Shown here: positions 22,501 through 34,797 of the stretch, piece by piece
Layout: each line of letters starts with the position of its first letter
Numbering within the stretch: the first letter of the stretch is position 1
Source of the DNA: Lutraria lutraria
Taxonomy: Eukaryota > Mollusca > Bivalvia > Venerida > Mactridae
Reading direction: 5' to 3'
Assembly (NCBI GenBank): GCA_964023205.1
Contig: OZ026837.1
Span: 16,531,479-16,595,478 of the forward strand
Length of the DNA stretch: 64,000 nucleotides
Made by a program: the position numbers and the translations under genes
Notes under the pieces: generated by a model
The model's database searches: none
Told to the model about the DNA's origin: nothing
The model's input: only the letters and a program-made list of their open reading frames with translations

Positions 22501-25500
22501 AAAATTAGTCTCCTTTTAATTTTTTCCTTATAAATGTTGATAAGTTTAGTCAAAAGAACTTTGGCAAGTACTGAACAAAGGGGTTTATATACTCATGCAA
22601 AAGTTCTACTACTGTGAGAAATACGGGATATCTACCAGATCCAGTTTTTAGCCTATAAGCAAATGTCCTAAAACGAGCCAATGCTACTTTAAAGTATTAA
22701 CCTTTATTTCATCAAGGTAATGCCTATACTCAAAACTGTAAAATAAATATAATAAGTTCTTGCATGTGATGTTATTAATATATACCTGAACTACTAACTT
22801 ACATTTTGAATAAAATTTGCAAAGTAATTTTCTTTCTGCTTAGTGATGAAATTGTATCATAATGTTCTCAAATGGTTGGAATTAATAGTCAGTTTTAAAT
22901 TATTCTGACCATTTTCCTGTGTTTAGTACGTACAACATACTCTGCTTGTATTTATGTGGTGTGAATGAAATAATCATTTTCAGAATCTTCGTCACTATCA
23001 ATTCAATCAGGGACTTTCTACAACTTAAAGCATCTTGAGGGCTCTTCAAGAGGTTTGTCATAATCACTGTAGCATTGGTTGCTAGGTACCTGAGCACTGT
23101 CACTATAGTTATCTGTCACTGAAGAAATACAATAACGATGACAGTATCACTGTGTTTATAGACATTAGGCACTTGTATTTTGTATTTGTAAACAGAGAAC
23201 AATTCATATTATGGTAGATTTTTGGTGAAAAAAATTATGTATACTGGTACACTTCCTTGTATTGGTGTGTGTGTATGTAATAGCTCTCTCTATATATGTC
23301 TTCAATGCTGAAGAAGCATGTTGTCTTATGTAAAGGTTCCTGATTATCTTGCGAGAGGTCAAGCATTTACACATGGGTGTCTGCGGTATAAAAGGTTTAC
23401 GGTGGCATGCCTTGAGGGTCATTCTTCTTCTCTGATTAGATGTAGCTGCTTATACCAGCCTTGATATTTATCTCTCTATTTGATATTTAGATTTTTTTCT
23501 ATTTTATAACTGCTTATAGAAAAAAGGCATGTTTCATCTACATTCCAAGTCTTTCTTACAATTTCATATCGTCGTTTAATGAAATACTTGTTTCACAGAC
23601 AAGTTACTTAAATATTTATGCAGAAGGTTGAATGTGCTTTTTATTCCTACAAATAGATATTAATTTGTGAAGAAATAAACAGAATTGGTTCACTTTTTGG
23701 GTTACCTGACAATGGTTCCTATGGACAATGGCTCCTAAGCTAGTTTTGTTAGGAACAAATGTCTGGGTTGTAAAAATATCATATGAACCATTGTCTGCAG
23801 GAACCCATATCCAGATGTTTAACTTTGCATTCATTTTTTTGTGAAATTTGTCACATTGTTAATGTTCATGTTTTGTTAGGATCCCAATTGTATTGAAAGT
23901 TCTGAAGGGTATGCTGTCAGGGCCACAATATGTGACAAAAAAAACAACATAAGAAAAATCCTGACAAGGCACTATTATTAGTTTTTCCATCCCAGCACAG
24001 ATATATATATTGTATATAACATACCGGTAGTCATTGTAGAATACTGTAGAACTCGTCCTACACATCATATACTTTGTAACATTATATTAGTAAACATTTT
24101 ATCCAGTGATACTATAACAAAATTATTGTATGCATCACTTTATATAATGCTTAACAAATATACTGTTGCAAGACTGCATGATTTTGCCTCAGGTATATGG
24201 TACATACAGTGTTTTGATTAAATATGTAGTCATTTTTGCTACTGTAAATTGACAAATTCAATCCTCCTATTTTCGTAGCTTTTATTGCAATGTTTTCTGA
24301 TATTACAATATTATGTCTGTAGTAAGCATTTGATAGAAACATACTAAAGAACATTATCATGTCTTCATTGTTTTAGGCTTTTGTAATTCACATAGATCTA
24401 AAGCATTATAAAGTCATTTGTAAAAGTTTTCTTTCTAATAATTTTCCCATGCGGATGACATGTCATAGGATTCAGAATGGTCAGTTTAATGAAAAAAGTT
24501 GTATAAAATAACTGAAATCAAACTAAACTTATGCCTAATTACTAGGACCTCGATCTTACTTTCTTTTCTTGCTTACATTCCTAAAACTTTAATCGGCTGA
24601 CATTGCAGTACAAAATTGTAGTTGATATGGTAATTATGTTTTTTTATCTTTTAGAAGACAAGACAGACGAGTTGAAGATAATTTTTCTAGAGGAAGAAAT
24701 TAAAGAATTGAAACGAGCTCTACGAGAAGCTAGGAACCGTAATACTTACCTCAGTCAAGTCATTGAACAAAATGAAGATGTTAAAAAGAAACAGTAAGTT
24801 GATGGTTTCTGTCATATGAAGCCATGCAGACAGGGATTTACTGGATGTGTTTTTCTGATTCTGCCCAGGACCCCTAAAAATGTCCAAATCCTGTGGGATT
24901 AGATACATTATTTTGACTGCCTAATTAATCTGAATATTTAGTAATTTCTGCCAAAATACTGTGAGAAGGGAATTGAGATTTGAGCTATGAGACTGTTACA
25001 AATTTTATTGATAGGTATGACCGTACAATATGAAATATGGATAAATCATCAGTGTTTTTTTTCATCTTTTCGGGCAATGGGTCTGGGTCCGGTCAGATTG
25101 GGAATTTTGGAGTCGTGACAACTAGGTTATTGGGAAATTTTATCAGTAGACAATGCCATAAATCAAGTTTCATGGTTTCTTTGCACAAGTATGCTATAAT
25201 TCTTGTCAAAAATGGTCATAACTTCATAAATTTATATCTGATTTTGATATTCTTTTTTCTTAAAATGTTCATGAGGAATTTCTCCATTATTTGGGAAAAT
25301 TGAAGCCTAAATGCTATTTGGAAGGAAACATTTGCTTATTTCGAAAAAAAATTTTATAATGAAGCTACTAGAAATGTTAATTTACTGTTTTGTAACCATA
25401 TTATACATTTAACTATACAAGAGGACCAAACTGAAAATTCCAGGCTCGATAAAACTATCTACTGGTTATTTCAGACAACATACTATAGACACCTTAAAGT

Positions 25501-28500
25501 ACCAGATGTCACAGGGAGGTACTGCTAGTCTGGCTGATCAGATTACATCGGGACCTAGTTTATTTAATCTCTCTGGTGGTAGGCAACCTACACTAGCTGA
25601 ATGTGAAGCTGTTATAAGAAGACTTCAACAAATTAATGAACAGCAGAAACATGAGGTTAGTGCTTTATGTGATGTCAACTCTTGAGATAAATTTAGAAGA
25701 CAAAATTTGGAAAATGTTTATGCATTTGGTTATTATGTCTGAGGAAGCCAGGTTTAGTGAATATAACGTCATCTGTGCACCTTTTAATCATTTTTAGCTC
25801 GGCTGTTTTCTTTTTAAGAAAAAGTCAAGCTATTGTGATCACTGCAGCATCTGTGTGATCTGCATATGTGTAAAAACTTTAATATTGCACATAACTCAAT
25901 AAGAGGTAGCAACATGAAACTATTATAAGTAGAAAAATCTCACTGAGGCAGTGAATAGTCAAGCGTTTGCACTGCTTGCCACGCTCTTGCCATTATTCTG
26001 AATTGATAAAATTCACATTGACTATGTAAGTACTTATATTAATTCAGTGCTACACAAACATGTTGAGGATGTAAGCATGAAGCCACATTTATTGATTTTA
26101 AGTACAGTCAAACCTGTGAACAAAGGTCACCCTTGGAAAATACAAAATATGGTCTTTACTGGCCGGTGGCTTTTATTTTAAGGTTATTTCGTTCTAAATA
26201 ATCAATGACATTATTTAAAGAATGGCCTTTATTCACAGGGTAGACTTTATTCAAAGGTGGCCACTAACACAGGTTTGACTGTACTTCTTGTTTCGAATTT
26301 TCATTTTCTTTATTTGTTACTTTGCCTTTTTAACATAGCTGGACAATTTGAAGTCAGATTTACGTGATGTTTTATACTCTCACAAGTGGACTCCTGATGC
26401 CTACTTACTTGCCAAAGCATATGTTGCTGAAGATGAACACCAGGATGGCGAGAATAATAAGACCCTTCCAAAACTACAAATGAAGAACCAGTCGAGAAAA
26501 CTGTAAGTATAAATATCTAATTGTTTCCAACCTAGTTTTATTTTGATTTATTACGTATTTGGGGATGTGAACAGGTTGTAGATGAACATCTGACTCTCAT
26601 TGATACAATGGGCGTTACATGTGCTCTTGACATTTCAAGTTAGAAGTTTGCTTGAGTAATGTACAAGGAATTAGCTTTATATTGGTTGTTATATAGATAG
26701 TACTTGGTAATAACATGTAAGTCGATTTCTTGCAAATAATATTTGAAATAAGATTAATAATTAGATTGCTTGAATTGTTTAAAAAATGTAAAGAAACGAG
26801 TATATCTTTTTTTCTCAGAGTCAAGTCAAAATCCTTTTTATTCACTCATTTACGGTACATTTGTGACAAAATGAGGAAAAAATTCAGGTTTATTTTCAAA
26901 GTCTTGTTATTATGATGGTGTTTGTCGATTTATGATGTTGCAATTCTAAATGCATTTACTTTATTCTGAATTGGTTTACTTTTTATTTGATTGCTTGTGC
27001 TCAAGGTAATCTTGTTCATGCATATTATTTATATCTTTTATTTATCTCCCAATTATCAGGACAACTATTGATATAGAATCACAAATTATGTCGTAAGTTA
27101 TTCTACATGCAATGACAATTTTTCATCTCATTTTTGAACACCATCTAGGTTAGTCTGCACCTATTTTAGACAGGGGGTTGTTCTTATTACCTTTTATTGG
27201 CATGTGCATGCTAATTGCTAAACTTGAGTTGCTTTTTAATATGATCAAATTATTGAGATATTTAAGACTGACTTTGAAAGTTTTTTTTTATTTAAATTTA
27301 ATGTTTTTACAATCCTTTTTATTTCTGACTAAATTTATTTTGTAAGCTTTTTTCAAAATCTACTTATTAATAAAAAGTTAAAAGAACTTAGTCTTAGTTT
27401 TTTTGCCTGTATGTAAATTTTAAGTCGTTAATGGTTTGCGTAAACCTTAAGCGTCAGTCCTTTCTCTTTTTTTTGTTCTGAAGGTGTTGGTAACCTGTGT
27501 AATAGTGTAGAACACCTAACATGAAAAATGAAAATGTTTTATTTTTTGCATGAACTGGTAATTACTTTTATCTGTTGTATATTATAAATACAGTTTGTAC
27601 ACACAAATCTGAATTCATCAATTTTAGTAAGCTCTATAGCACAATTTGTATTTTATGAATACCATGTTCCAACAATGCTTTCTTGTTGTTTTTAGGAGTG
27701 AAACTCTTATAGCTATACATTACTTTTTCTACTTACATTTAAGTGACCGTTCTTACATACGCATTGAAAAATAGTACCACTTGTTGTATAAGTATACATT
27801 GCAGACTTCGCAGTTTTGATAAAGGTTTGAGGTTTATTGCAGGATTCTGTTGATTTTGAAAGCATGGGAAACACAACAGTGTTTTGGCAACAGACCTTTA
27901 ATTTTTTATCTAAGGATGTCTTTTTCTCGACAGTACTCTCAGTGCTTTGATTCAATTTAGTTTTGTTTTATCTTATATTGCTTGAAAAGATTGGGCCATG
28001 ATATTGCTACTGAATAGATAGCAGGTAGGGAGGAGTCTGTATGTATCTGTACAGGTCTTACTTGCACAGCTTCAGTTTGCTTTGGAAAAAAAAGTGGTGT
28101 TACTGCTGGTAGCAATTGTATGTTGGTCATAGGTGTGTAAGAAATGTTGCCATTGTGAAACCTGCCTCTTAGATTTTGTCATAAAAGAGTATTTGTGTAG
28201 CATAAGGAATCATGATTCAGTGTAGTGGTAATTTTTATGATGTATGGTGTTGGTACAGGCAGTTTTCTTGTGATCATAATATGATCATTTCAAACAAACG
28301 ATTCATAGATAATATAACAGGACTGCATTAATTTAGAATCTTGATTTTAAAATTGTTTATTAATCTAGTTTTTTTTTCATTGGGGTTTAACATCACACCA
28401 GCTACCAGAGTCAGTTGACAACTTCTTCAGCTTTAACGACAGAGGAAAATCACACCCAGACATACACCTGGGTAGAACCACTAATCTTCCGTAAGCTATC

Positions 28501-28778
28501 AGGACGGCTTCCTCATGTTCTGGTCCTGGGTTGGATTCAAACTCACAACAGTGATGGGTTAGAGATTACTAGTCAAAACTATAACCATTCGATTACCAAG
28601 GACTCTGATTTATCAATCAAAATCTTGTTATATTTTCAGCCCAGAGATTGCCTACATTCAACGAGATGCTGTCAATCTACCTGCCTTAAAGCAGACAGTG
28701 AGTAACAAGGCAATTGAGAGGAAAAAAAGAACACAAATTTTACAGAAAGCCAGATTGAAAAAAGAAGTCATGCAGTAA
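19527..28778 (+). CDS. CCDC74: CCDC74-like coiled-coil protein, nine coding exons, 371 aa
   Basis: Coding parts: 19589-19659 (exon 19527-19659 has 5' UTR before its ATG), 20176-20254, 20712-20892, 21705-21833, 24655-24793, 25475-25655, 26339-26502, 27060-27092 and 28640-28778. All junctions are GT-AG and phases agree throughout; TAA at 28776. The total of 371 residues is close to the ~378 of human CCDC74A. Residues about 65-118 form a coiled coil (FLKQQHAEVLKSLHDEI, NLKKENKDLHFK), the most conserved block of the family; a Gln/His stretch follows at about 120-131; a second helical region (EEEIKELKRALREARNR) at about 162-178; and the C-terminus has the family signature NLPALKQ with a basic helical tail. 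The human paralogues are linked to cilia and microtubules; a ciliary role here is inference. Exon 8 (33 nt) is in frame whether included or skipped, so it may be alternative. Confidence 0.92.
20930..21352. mobile_element. hAT-type MITE with 8 bp target duplication TTGATACT
   Basis: 423 bp in CCDC74 intron 3. Flanked on both sides by TTGATACT (20922-20929 and 21353-21360). Ends AGTAGTGCAGCGTTATACC and, inverted, GTAGGGGTGCAACAATATGG are related. The interior is palindromic around 'accggtatattg' / 'caatatatcgcaatac'. The 8 bp duplication and GGGGTGCA end are hAT hallmarks. No transposase. Confidence 0.85.
21834..24654. other. CCDC74 intron 4
   Basis: 2.8 kb AT-rich intron. At about 22111-22180 there is a short piece of a bivalve-type repeat (ATGCTCCAGGCATCCAATG, then 'ccttgtccgtctgtctgtc'). 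Nothing else recognised apart from scattered ORFs under 75 codons. Confidence 0.45.
26105..26281. mobile_element. Tc1/mariner-type MITE (CAGTCAAACCTGTG ends), copy 3, best preserved
   Basis: 177 bp in CCDC74 intron 6, flanked by TA on both sides. It begins CAGTCAAACCTGTGAACAAA and ends ACACAGGTTTGACTG, so the ends are perfectly inverted over at least 14 bp. It is the best reference for the family. Confidence 0.9.
27093..28371. other. CCDC74 intron 8, left part
   Basis: AT-rich intron DNA after the 33 nt exon. No feature recognised. Confidence 0.4.
28372..28612 (-). mobile_element. tRNA-derived SINE (family D)
   Basis: Intronic, about 30 bp before the last CCDC74 exon. On the minus strand: A-box-like CCTTGGTAATCGAATGG, B-box-like GTTTGAATCCAACCC, a body with the inverse of 'cctcatgttctggtcctgg', and a tail that is the inverse of GGGGTTTAACATCACACCAG. 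It produces a 96-codon ORF that runs into the exon in another frame and is not a gene. Confidence 0.65.
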
Positions 28779-31700
28779 CCATGACAACTGAATATTCTTA
28801 GTCATTATTACTGTTTGTATGAAATTTAATCTTGGTTCAGTGTTGTGTGAACTGTTAAATGTTATGTACAATTTAATAATAATAATATTGTCAACAGTAA
28901 ATAATGGGATAATTAACTGTTTGTATGATGTTTCTTTCTGCTTACTGTAATTAATGTCTTTTCTATGTTGTAATACAGAAATAATTGAATTCCTGTTACT
29001 TTAAAAAGGTTTTGTTATTATATAGTTATTTGTTAATCAGATTTAAGCTTGAATGTAAAACTTTTTGAAGTTGCAATCAGTCATAAGTAGATATTTTGCT
29101 GCTTGATAATTATATAAATGCTTTATTTTCATTTTAACAAGTTTCCTGTATATTGGGAAATTGAATTTCTTCTGTTTAGATAATTATACATTTAGCTGTG
29201 ATTTTTATTGGAAAGTGAACAATAGTTCAGCTTTTCATAGCTGTCACTTGCATGGCCAAAGATGGCCACTAACGCAGGGTTGACTGTTGTAAATCTTTAT
29301 TATGGTTCACAAAAAAATGTCTAAATACATTTTGTATTATTTTAAAACTTGTTTTTGAAAATATATGTACTGATGCTTGTATTAGAGGAAGACATGTTTG
29401 TCCAAACTGTTGCAGACTTCTTGAAAATGTTACTTGATTCTTTTTTATTATTCATATTTGCTATGTAACTATTCAATGTTTTAGATTGGTATGAAATTGA
29501 TATTGATTTACAATGTATCCGTATTATTTCACTGTTAAATGCACTTTGCTGTTAATACTTTTACACAAAAACTTACTTATACATCAAGAAAATCAGTAAC
29601 TTGTTTATCAAATTGTGCATAATATTCTTGCTATTCATTTAATAGCATTGTTAGAACATTTAGATTTACAATTTCATTTTGTGAGTTTTTGATATTCTAT
29701 TACAAATCATGATTTTAACTCAGCTGTTTTCAGATAGATTAAATTTCTAGTACTTTGTGACAATATCATTTTTGCATCAAACTTCATTTTTAAATGAATC
29801 TTTACTTTTCTGTGCTCTTATGATAGAAATTTGTAAATTTATGCAATCTGTTCAGAGCTTTTGAGCAAGTCATTCCTTATTTAGCTTTAGACTATAATGC
29901 GATTTTGTTACTATGAATTTTTTATACCATGTATAATTACTGACTATTTACTGCCATACATTTTATCCCTCTGTTGTGTTAAAAATATCAACAATGTGTG
30001 CCTGAATTCTTATATAGAATTATAGCTGCTTTCTTTACTATTTTATTTATAAAGTTTAGAAAGAGAATTTTTTTTTTATAATGTTGAATGTATTTTAGAC
30101 AATACATCAGTTGGACTCGTCAATGCTACCATGTAGTTTTATTCGAGTGAAGTCAACTATTGAACACTGTTCATACTTAAAATGGTTAGAAAACCTAGTT
30201 TAATAAATACATGTTATAGTCTAGTTTCATTTTAATGTTAAACGTTACTGTAAATTGTTAGAACTAAGCGATAGTTTTATGTTAGTCAGAAATTATGTGT
30301 GCAATTATTTATTGTTTATAGCTTGTACGTACAGGCATAGATCTTAAATTAAACTGATATTTATATACAAAGCTAGAGTAGAAAGCATCATCTTTATTCC
30401 ATATCTTTTTTAATGCTCCACAAATATTTTGATTCTTGACTCATCTATACCTAACCTTTGCTGATTGATCTCCAATATTTGAACCAACTCTTTCTTCTTT
30501 CATTTATTTTCCCTTTCAATTAACTCAAACTCAGGCTTACAACACAGGGATATTCATTGACTCTCTTGTTAATTGCATTATTTTATAATCATCAGAGATT
30601 GATTTTAAGACATCATACATCCAGAATGTGTTAAGTTGTTCCTTTTTCACAGAGATTTTATTCTGTCGTTCGTTGAATTCAGTAAGGACACTATGTTAGC
30701 TATCCCCCCTTCAAAGAAGTAGGGGTATATTGAGGCGGCCGGTCTGTCCATAACTAAACCTTTCCAGACCAATAACTAAAGAACAATCTAAGGTCCTCAG
30801 ATTTGGTTTGGTAGTTGGTCACCACATGTAGATGACCCCTATTCATTTTAGGTCAGTATGTCAACTGGTCACTGTGACTTTCAACAAAAAGCTTATCAGA
30901 CCAATATCTTGACAAAAATTAGGCCTAAGATCCCTAATTGGTATGTTGGTCCCCACATGTAGATGACCCCTATCCATTTTGAGGTCAGTATGTCAAAGGT
31001 GGCAGTCACTGTGACCTTCAACAAAAAGCTTGTGAGACCGATATCATGACAACAATTGGGCCTAAGATCCCTGGTTGGCATGTTGGTCAACACATGTAGA
31101 TAACCCCTATTGATTTTATGTTTTATAGGTCAAACTATCCAGTTGGCCTTTAGGGGACATGTGTTTCTTAAACACCTCTTGTTTTCTTTCATTTTATCTA
31201 TTCATCTTTCCACTTTTAGACTGTGATGATAAATAGGCCACCAAAGTTTTAGTGTCACAGTGATGTGTTGTATCTTTTTTTTATTTGTTCAAAATGTGCT
31301 ATTTTAATGTGATAAGTTGTAAATTTTTTAGATGCCGTCTATAATTACTAGTATATCATAGTTAAGCTTTTCATTGGTTCATTGTAGTGAACAAGATTGA
31401 CCAAGTTGACTTTTGTAGCCGGTGCTAAAAGCATTACACATTTCTGAATGATAAAATATAAGTGTAAATGGTTGCATTTTATTCATTATATAGTTAGATT
31501 ATGCGTTAAACTTGATGAACGTGCAACTTCTGTTTAGATTAAAACCATTCATTAATAGTGTTACAGGTACATTGTGAATGAATGTATCCTAATATATTTG
31601 CCATTTTTGTAGCTGTAATGTTATTATATATTACTGGAATATATGCTTAAGAGCTTCTTATTCATTTTCAAGACTGAATTATGTTATTGTTGGACGAATT

Positions 31701-32730
31701 GAGGAATGTTTATAAAGTTATGAAGTATGCTAGTTAAGTTATGTAACTGTATCATGATCCCATTTTGTTGTGCGTTGCATTTTATATTGCTAAGAAAAGC
31801 TGATATTATGATATACCTCTAAATACACGCACTAACTAAATAGGTAGCATGAATTGCTTCTGACGTTCAGTTAAGAAGCATTAATGTATTGATATTATGT
31901 TTTTTAGGTCTATGCTAGCTTATCATAGGTTAATCATACAGTACAGTTCTAATACATGGCCCCTAGGTTAAAAAACATTTTATCGGTCCCCAAGCTCAAG
32001 TTTCATATCATGTCATTTTATATTTCTAGGTTAACTCTGATCAGACGTACATTACTGATATTATTGATACATAAATCTAACAGCATAAACGACCTGAATA
32101 TGTATTTAAACATTAATTAGCTCCTTTGACTTGAGAATGGAATCGAGACTTGAGCTCGGAGACCGTTTTATAACCTCAAAACATGGACTCTATATAGGCT
32201 TGAATTCATTGTAATCTTTTTGTGATTCCTGCCTCAGTAAAAGATCTTAAGCTTTTTATTACTAGCAATATGAATAATCTTACAATTTCTCTGTGTGCGT
32301 ATGAACCTTTTAATGTTCTTTAAAGTGGCTCTTACTATCATTACTAAAAGGTACATTGTACATAAAAATCTCCCATGAAAAATAAACACTTGGGTGTCGC
32401 GTATTGTTCAATTATCAGTCTCTGTACATTTTTATGAATTTTTTCTTGGATAAAATACTTACTTTTAATTGATGTGCTTGCGCATGTATTGTCAAATTAA
32501 CTTAATTGAGTGCCTTGGAATATGGTTCTTTAATTAATCTTTAAGTGTTCACTGTTCTTAACTTCGGTGTGATATGTATACATAGAAGTTTGCTGTCATC
32601 ATGAGACTTACTGTCTTTCCATTTGTCTGGGTTCTAACTTTACAACATTCCTCGTTTTTGTCATCTTTTCTTGTACTTGCATTGTCACTTAACAAACTTT
32701 TGAAATAAAAATATTTTGATCTCTGTAACA
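28779..32730 (+). other. CCDC74-like 3' UTR and downstream region
   Basis: No ORF of note. Candidate poly(A) signals AATAAA occur at 30202-30207 and 32704-32709, so the 3' UTR could be about 1.4 or 3.9 kb. A fragment of the CAGTCAAACCTGTG MITE right end is at about 29256-29287, and a ~125 bp tandem repeat lies at 30700-31185. Confidence 0.4.
30700..31185. repeat. Three-unit ~120-137 bp tandem repeat, bivalve-type
   Basis: Units are marked by GGTC(a/c)(a/c)CACATGTAGATGACCCCTA at 30827 and 30948 and GGTCAACACATGTAGATAAC at 31085. Each has 'ggcctaagatccct' or a variant and 'gtcactgtga(c/t)(c/t)ttcaacaaaaagc'. Entered by 'gtaggggtatattgaggcgg' and exited by 'acatgtgtttcttaaacacc'. Confidence 0.8.
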
Positions 32731-32891
32731 TTGTTATCTTATTTATTTATTCTATGACAAAGATATTGTTTTCGTCAATGAAATGAGAAGTAGCCCGGAT
32801 GTACTCTGTCAGTAGCACATGTTTAATGGTGGATATTAGACAGTCTTCATCGGATTAAACGTCATTTTCAACATTAGTTAAGTTATATTGT

Positions 32892-33130
32892 GGCGGGCAG
32901 TTATCCTAACCAGCTTCTCAGGACTTCATTTAGGCCTCAACTGGAACTAAACACACTCTATCTGCAAGCTATTACCAAGTTACCCCTAATAATTCAGAGG
33001 TGGGTGGACAATTGAACAAAGGAAGTGATATCTTCAGTCAAATTTGTCACAGACAGACTCGCCCAGGGTTCGAACTCACAACCTCTTGATTAGTAGACCA
33101 ACGCCTAAACCACTGAGCTACTTGGGCAGA
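32892..33130 (-). mobile_element. tRNA-derived SINE (family E)
   Basis: On the minus strand the head (33060-33130) is tRNA-like: GCCCAAGTAGCTCAGTGG, then a loop around CTACTAATC, then GAGTTCGAACCCTGG (B box). A unique body of about 165 bp follows to 32892. Only copy in this window. Confidence 0.75.
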
Positions 33131-34755
33131 CAACAGTGTTATCTGTTTTAACACGGTTTCTCCCATACAATCATAGTATTTAGAACTGTCTATCATACAT
33201 CAAACATGAGCTAAAAAGTTGTCTCTTTTTTAGTCGACTCCTGGACCTGAGGTTATAAAAAGTTATATCAGTCACTGAGCTGAAATCTCACATCTTGTCA
33301 TTTTATATTTCTACATTAAAGGGGCATACCCTACAACTTGGTGCATTTAGAATTAAGGCAAAATGATGATAGATTAGAAGCCTGTAAAGAAAAAAAGCCG
33401 ACGAAGAAAGTTTCAGCCAAAAATTCATCCAATTAAAAATAAAATCATAAAAATTATGTATTTGTGACACATACATTTAGTCATGGAAATTTTTGGGTGG
33501 AAGTGATTTATTATTCATAGCTATGTTTTTTTGCAGCTAGTACCTAAACTAGTCATTTTACGACCCAAGTTCTTCTTGCAATTATCCATTATATATTGTT
33601 TTACATATACATCTAGCACATTTTTACACTTTCACAGAATGTTTGTCAGTTGTAGGGTATGCCCCTTTAACTCTGATAAGACATTACTGATAATATTGAT
33701 ACATAAATCTAACAGTATAATCGACATGAATATGTATTTAAACATTCATTTAAATGGTATAATGTTGTCATTTTACGTTTGATTTTGAAAATCATTTTAT
33801 TTTAAATGTTCATTGGGAATTTTGCTCCATTCAGATTTGGGAAAATTGAAAACTAAATGCTATTGTAAACTTCACATTTATTGTATAGTGAGTTTTTTAT
33901 TAAACTGTCAAGCTGCATAATTTCACGGTTGATGCATGAATCTATTTTTAGCTTCAGTGAGATTCGTTAACATCTGTAAGTTAAACGATAAATTGCATTA
34001 CACTGGCTGTCTCCTAAACTGAAAATTAAACGAAACTATTGACGATGGTACGAAGGTTGAAATACATTCAGCAACTGTCTTATTATTCAGTTTTGACAGT
34101 TTGATAAAATAGAAATACAATTTAACAAACGCAATAGTCATAAATATTATTTTCGTTACTTAATCATAATTATATAAATACAGAAATTCAGATCATGTAA
34201 ACATATTTTTCAAAACACAAAGATATCTTAATGATAATAATATCCATTGAATGTAACAAACCATCTCTAATCAGCTTCCAAATACAGGTACTATCACCAG
34301 AAATGTCACCCATTTCACCTTCTTCAAAATAATGTTGCTTGTGGATATGTGACCCAAACTTAACAGTGGGTTGATTTTTTAAAAACACTATACTCGTACT
34401 GGAAACATGAATGTAATAAACAGATATTATTTATGGGGGGTCAAGTTGCACAAATATTTGATTAGGTTTGGTGATTTTAAACTAGGTGGTCGCATAACTT
34501 CAAACCAACACTTTGTAAAGGATGTTCACATTTACATCCAGCTGCAAATTAAAATGTACAACATTAAAATGTACAACATAAATACAGTTCCCTTTTCAAA
34601 GCCGTAGCTTCAGAGAAGAAATGTCATTGATGTAAAACAGATGCAGCACTTGTTGAAATGTATCGAACACACATAATTATGCGTTTTCTGTCAATTACGA
34701 CTCCAACACATTCGGTTAAGCAGATTTCTTACACATACACAGAAGATTTTGTCTA
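33131..34755. other. Region between CCDC74-like and RFC2 3' ends
   Basis: The two genes converge here. No exon recognised. RFC2's poly(A) signal was not placed with confidence. At about 33310-33670 there is a segment whose edges 'aaaggggcataccctacaa' and 'tgtagggtatgcccctttaa' are inverted repeats, so it is probably another small TIR element (about 33318-33670). Confidence 0.45.
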
Positions 34756-34797
34756 TTATGAAGCCAACACATTGGGTTCAGCAGATTTCTTACACAG
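34700..34797. repeat. 61 bp-spaced partial duplication of the RFC2 stop-codon region
   Basis: ACACATTCGGTTAAGCAG followed by ATTTCTTACACA (34706-34736) is repeated as ACACATTGGGTTCAGCAG plus the same tail (34767-34797), 61 bp apart. The second copy encodes the C-terminus (around CKKSAEPNV); the first lies beyond the stop in the 3' UTR with a few substitutions. Confidence 0.8.

Noticed and set aside
28415..28705. 96-codon plus-strand ORF before the last CCDC74 exon
   Set aside because: It is antisense SINE sequence running into the exon in the wrong frame.
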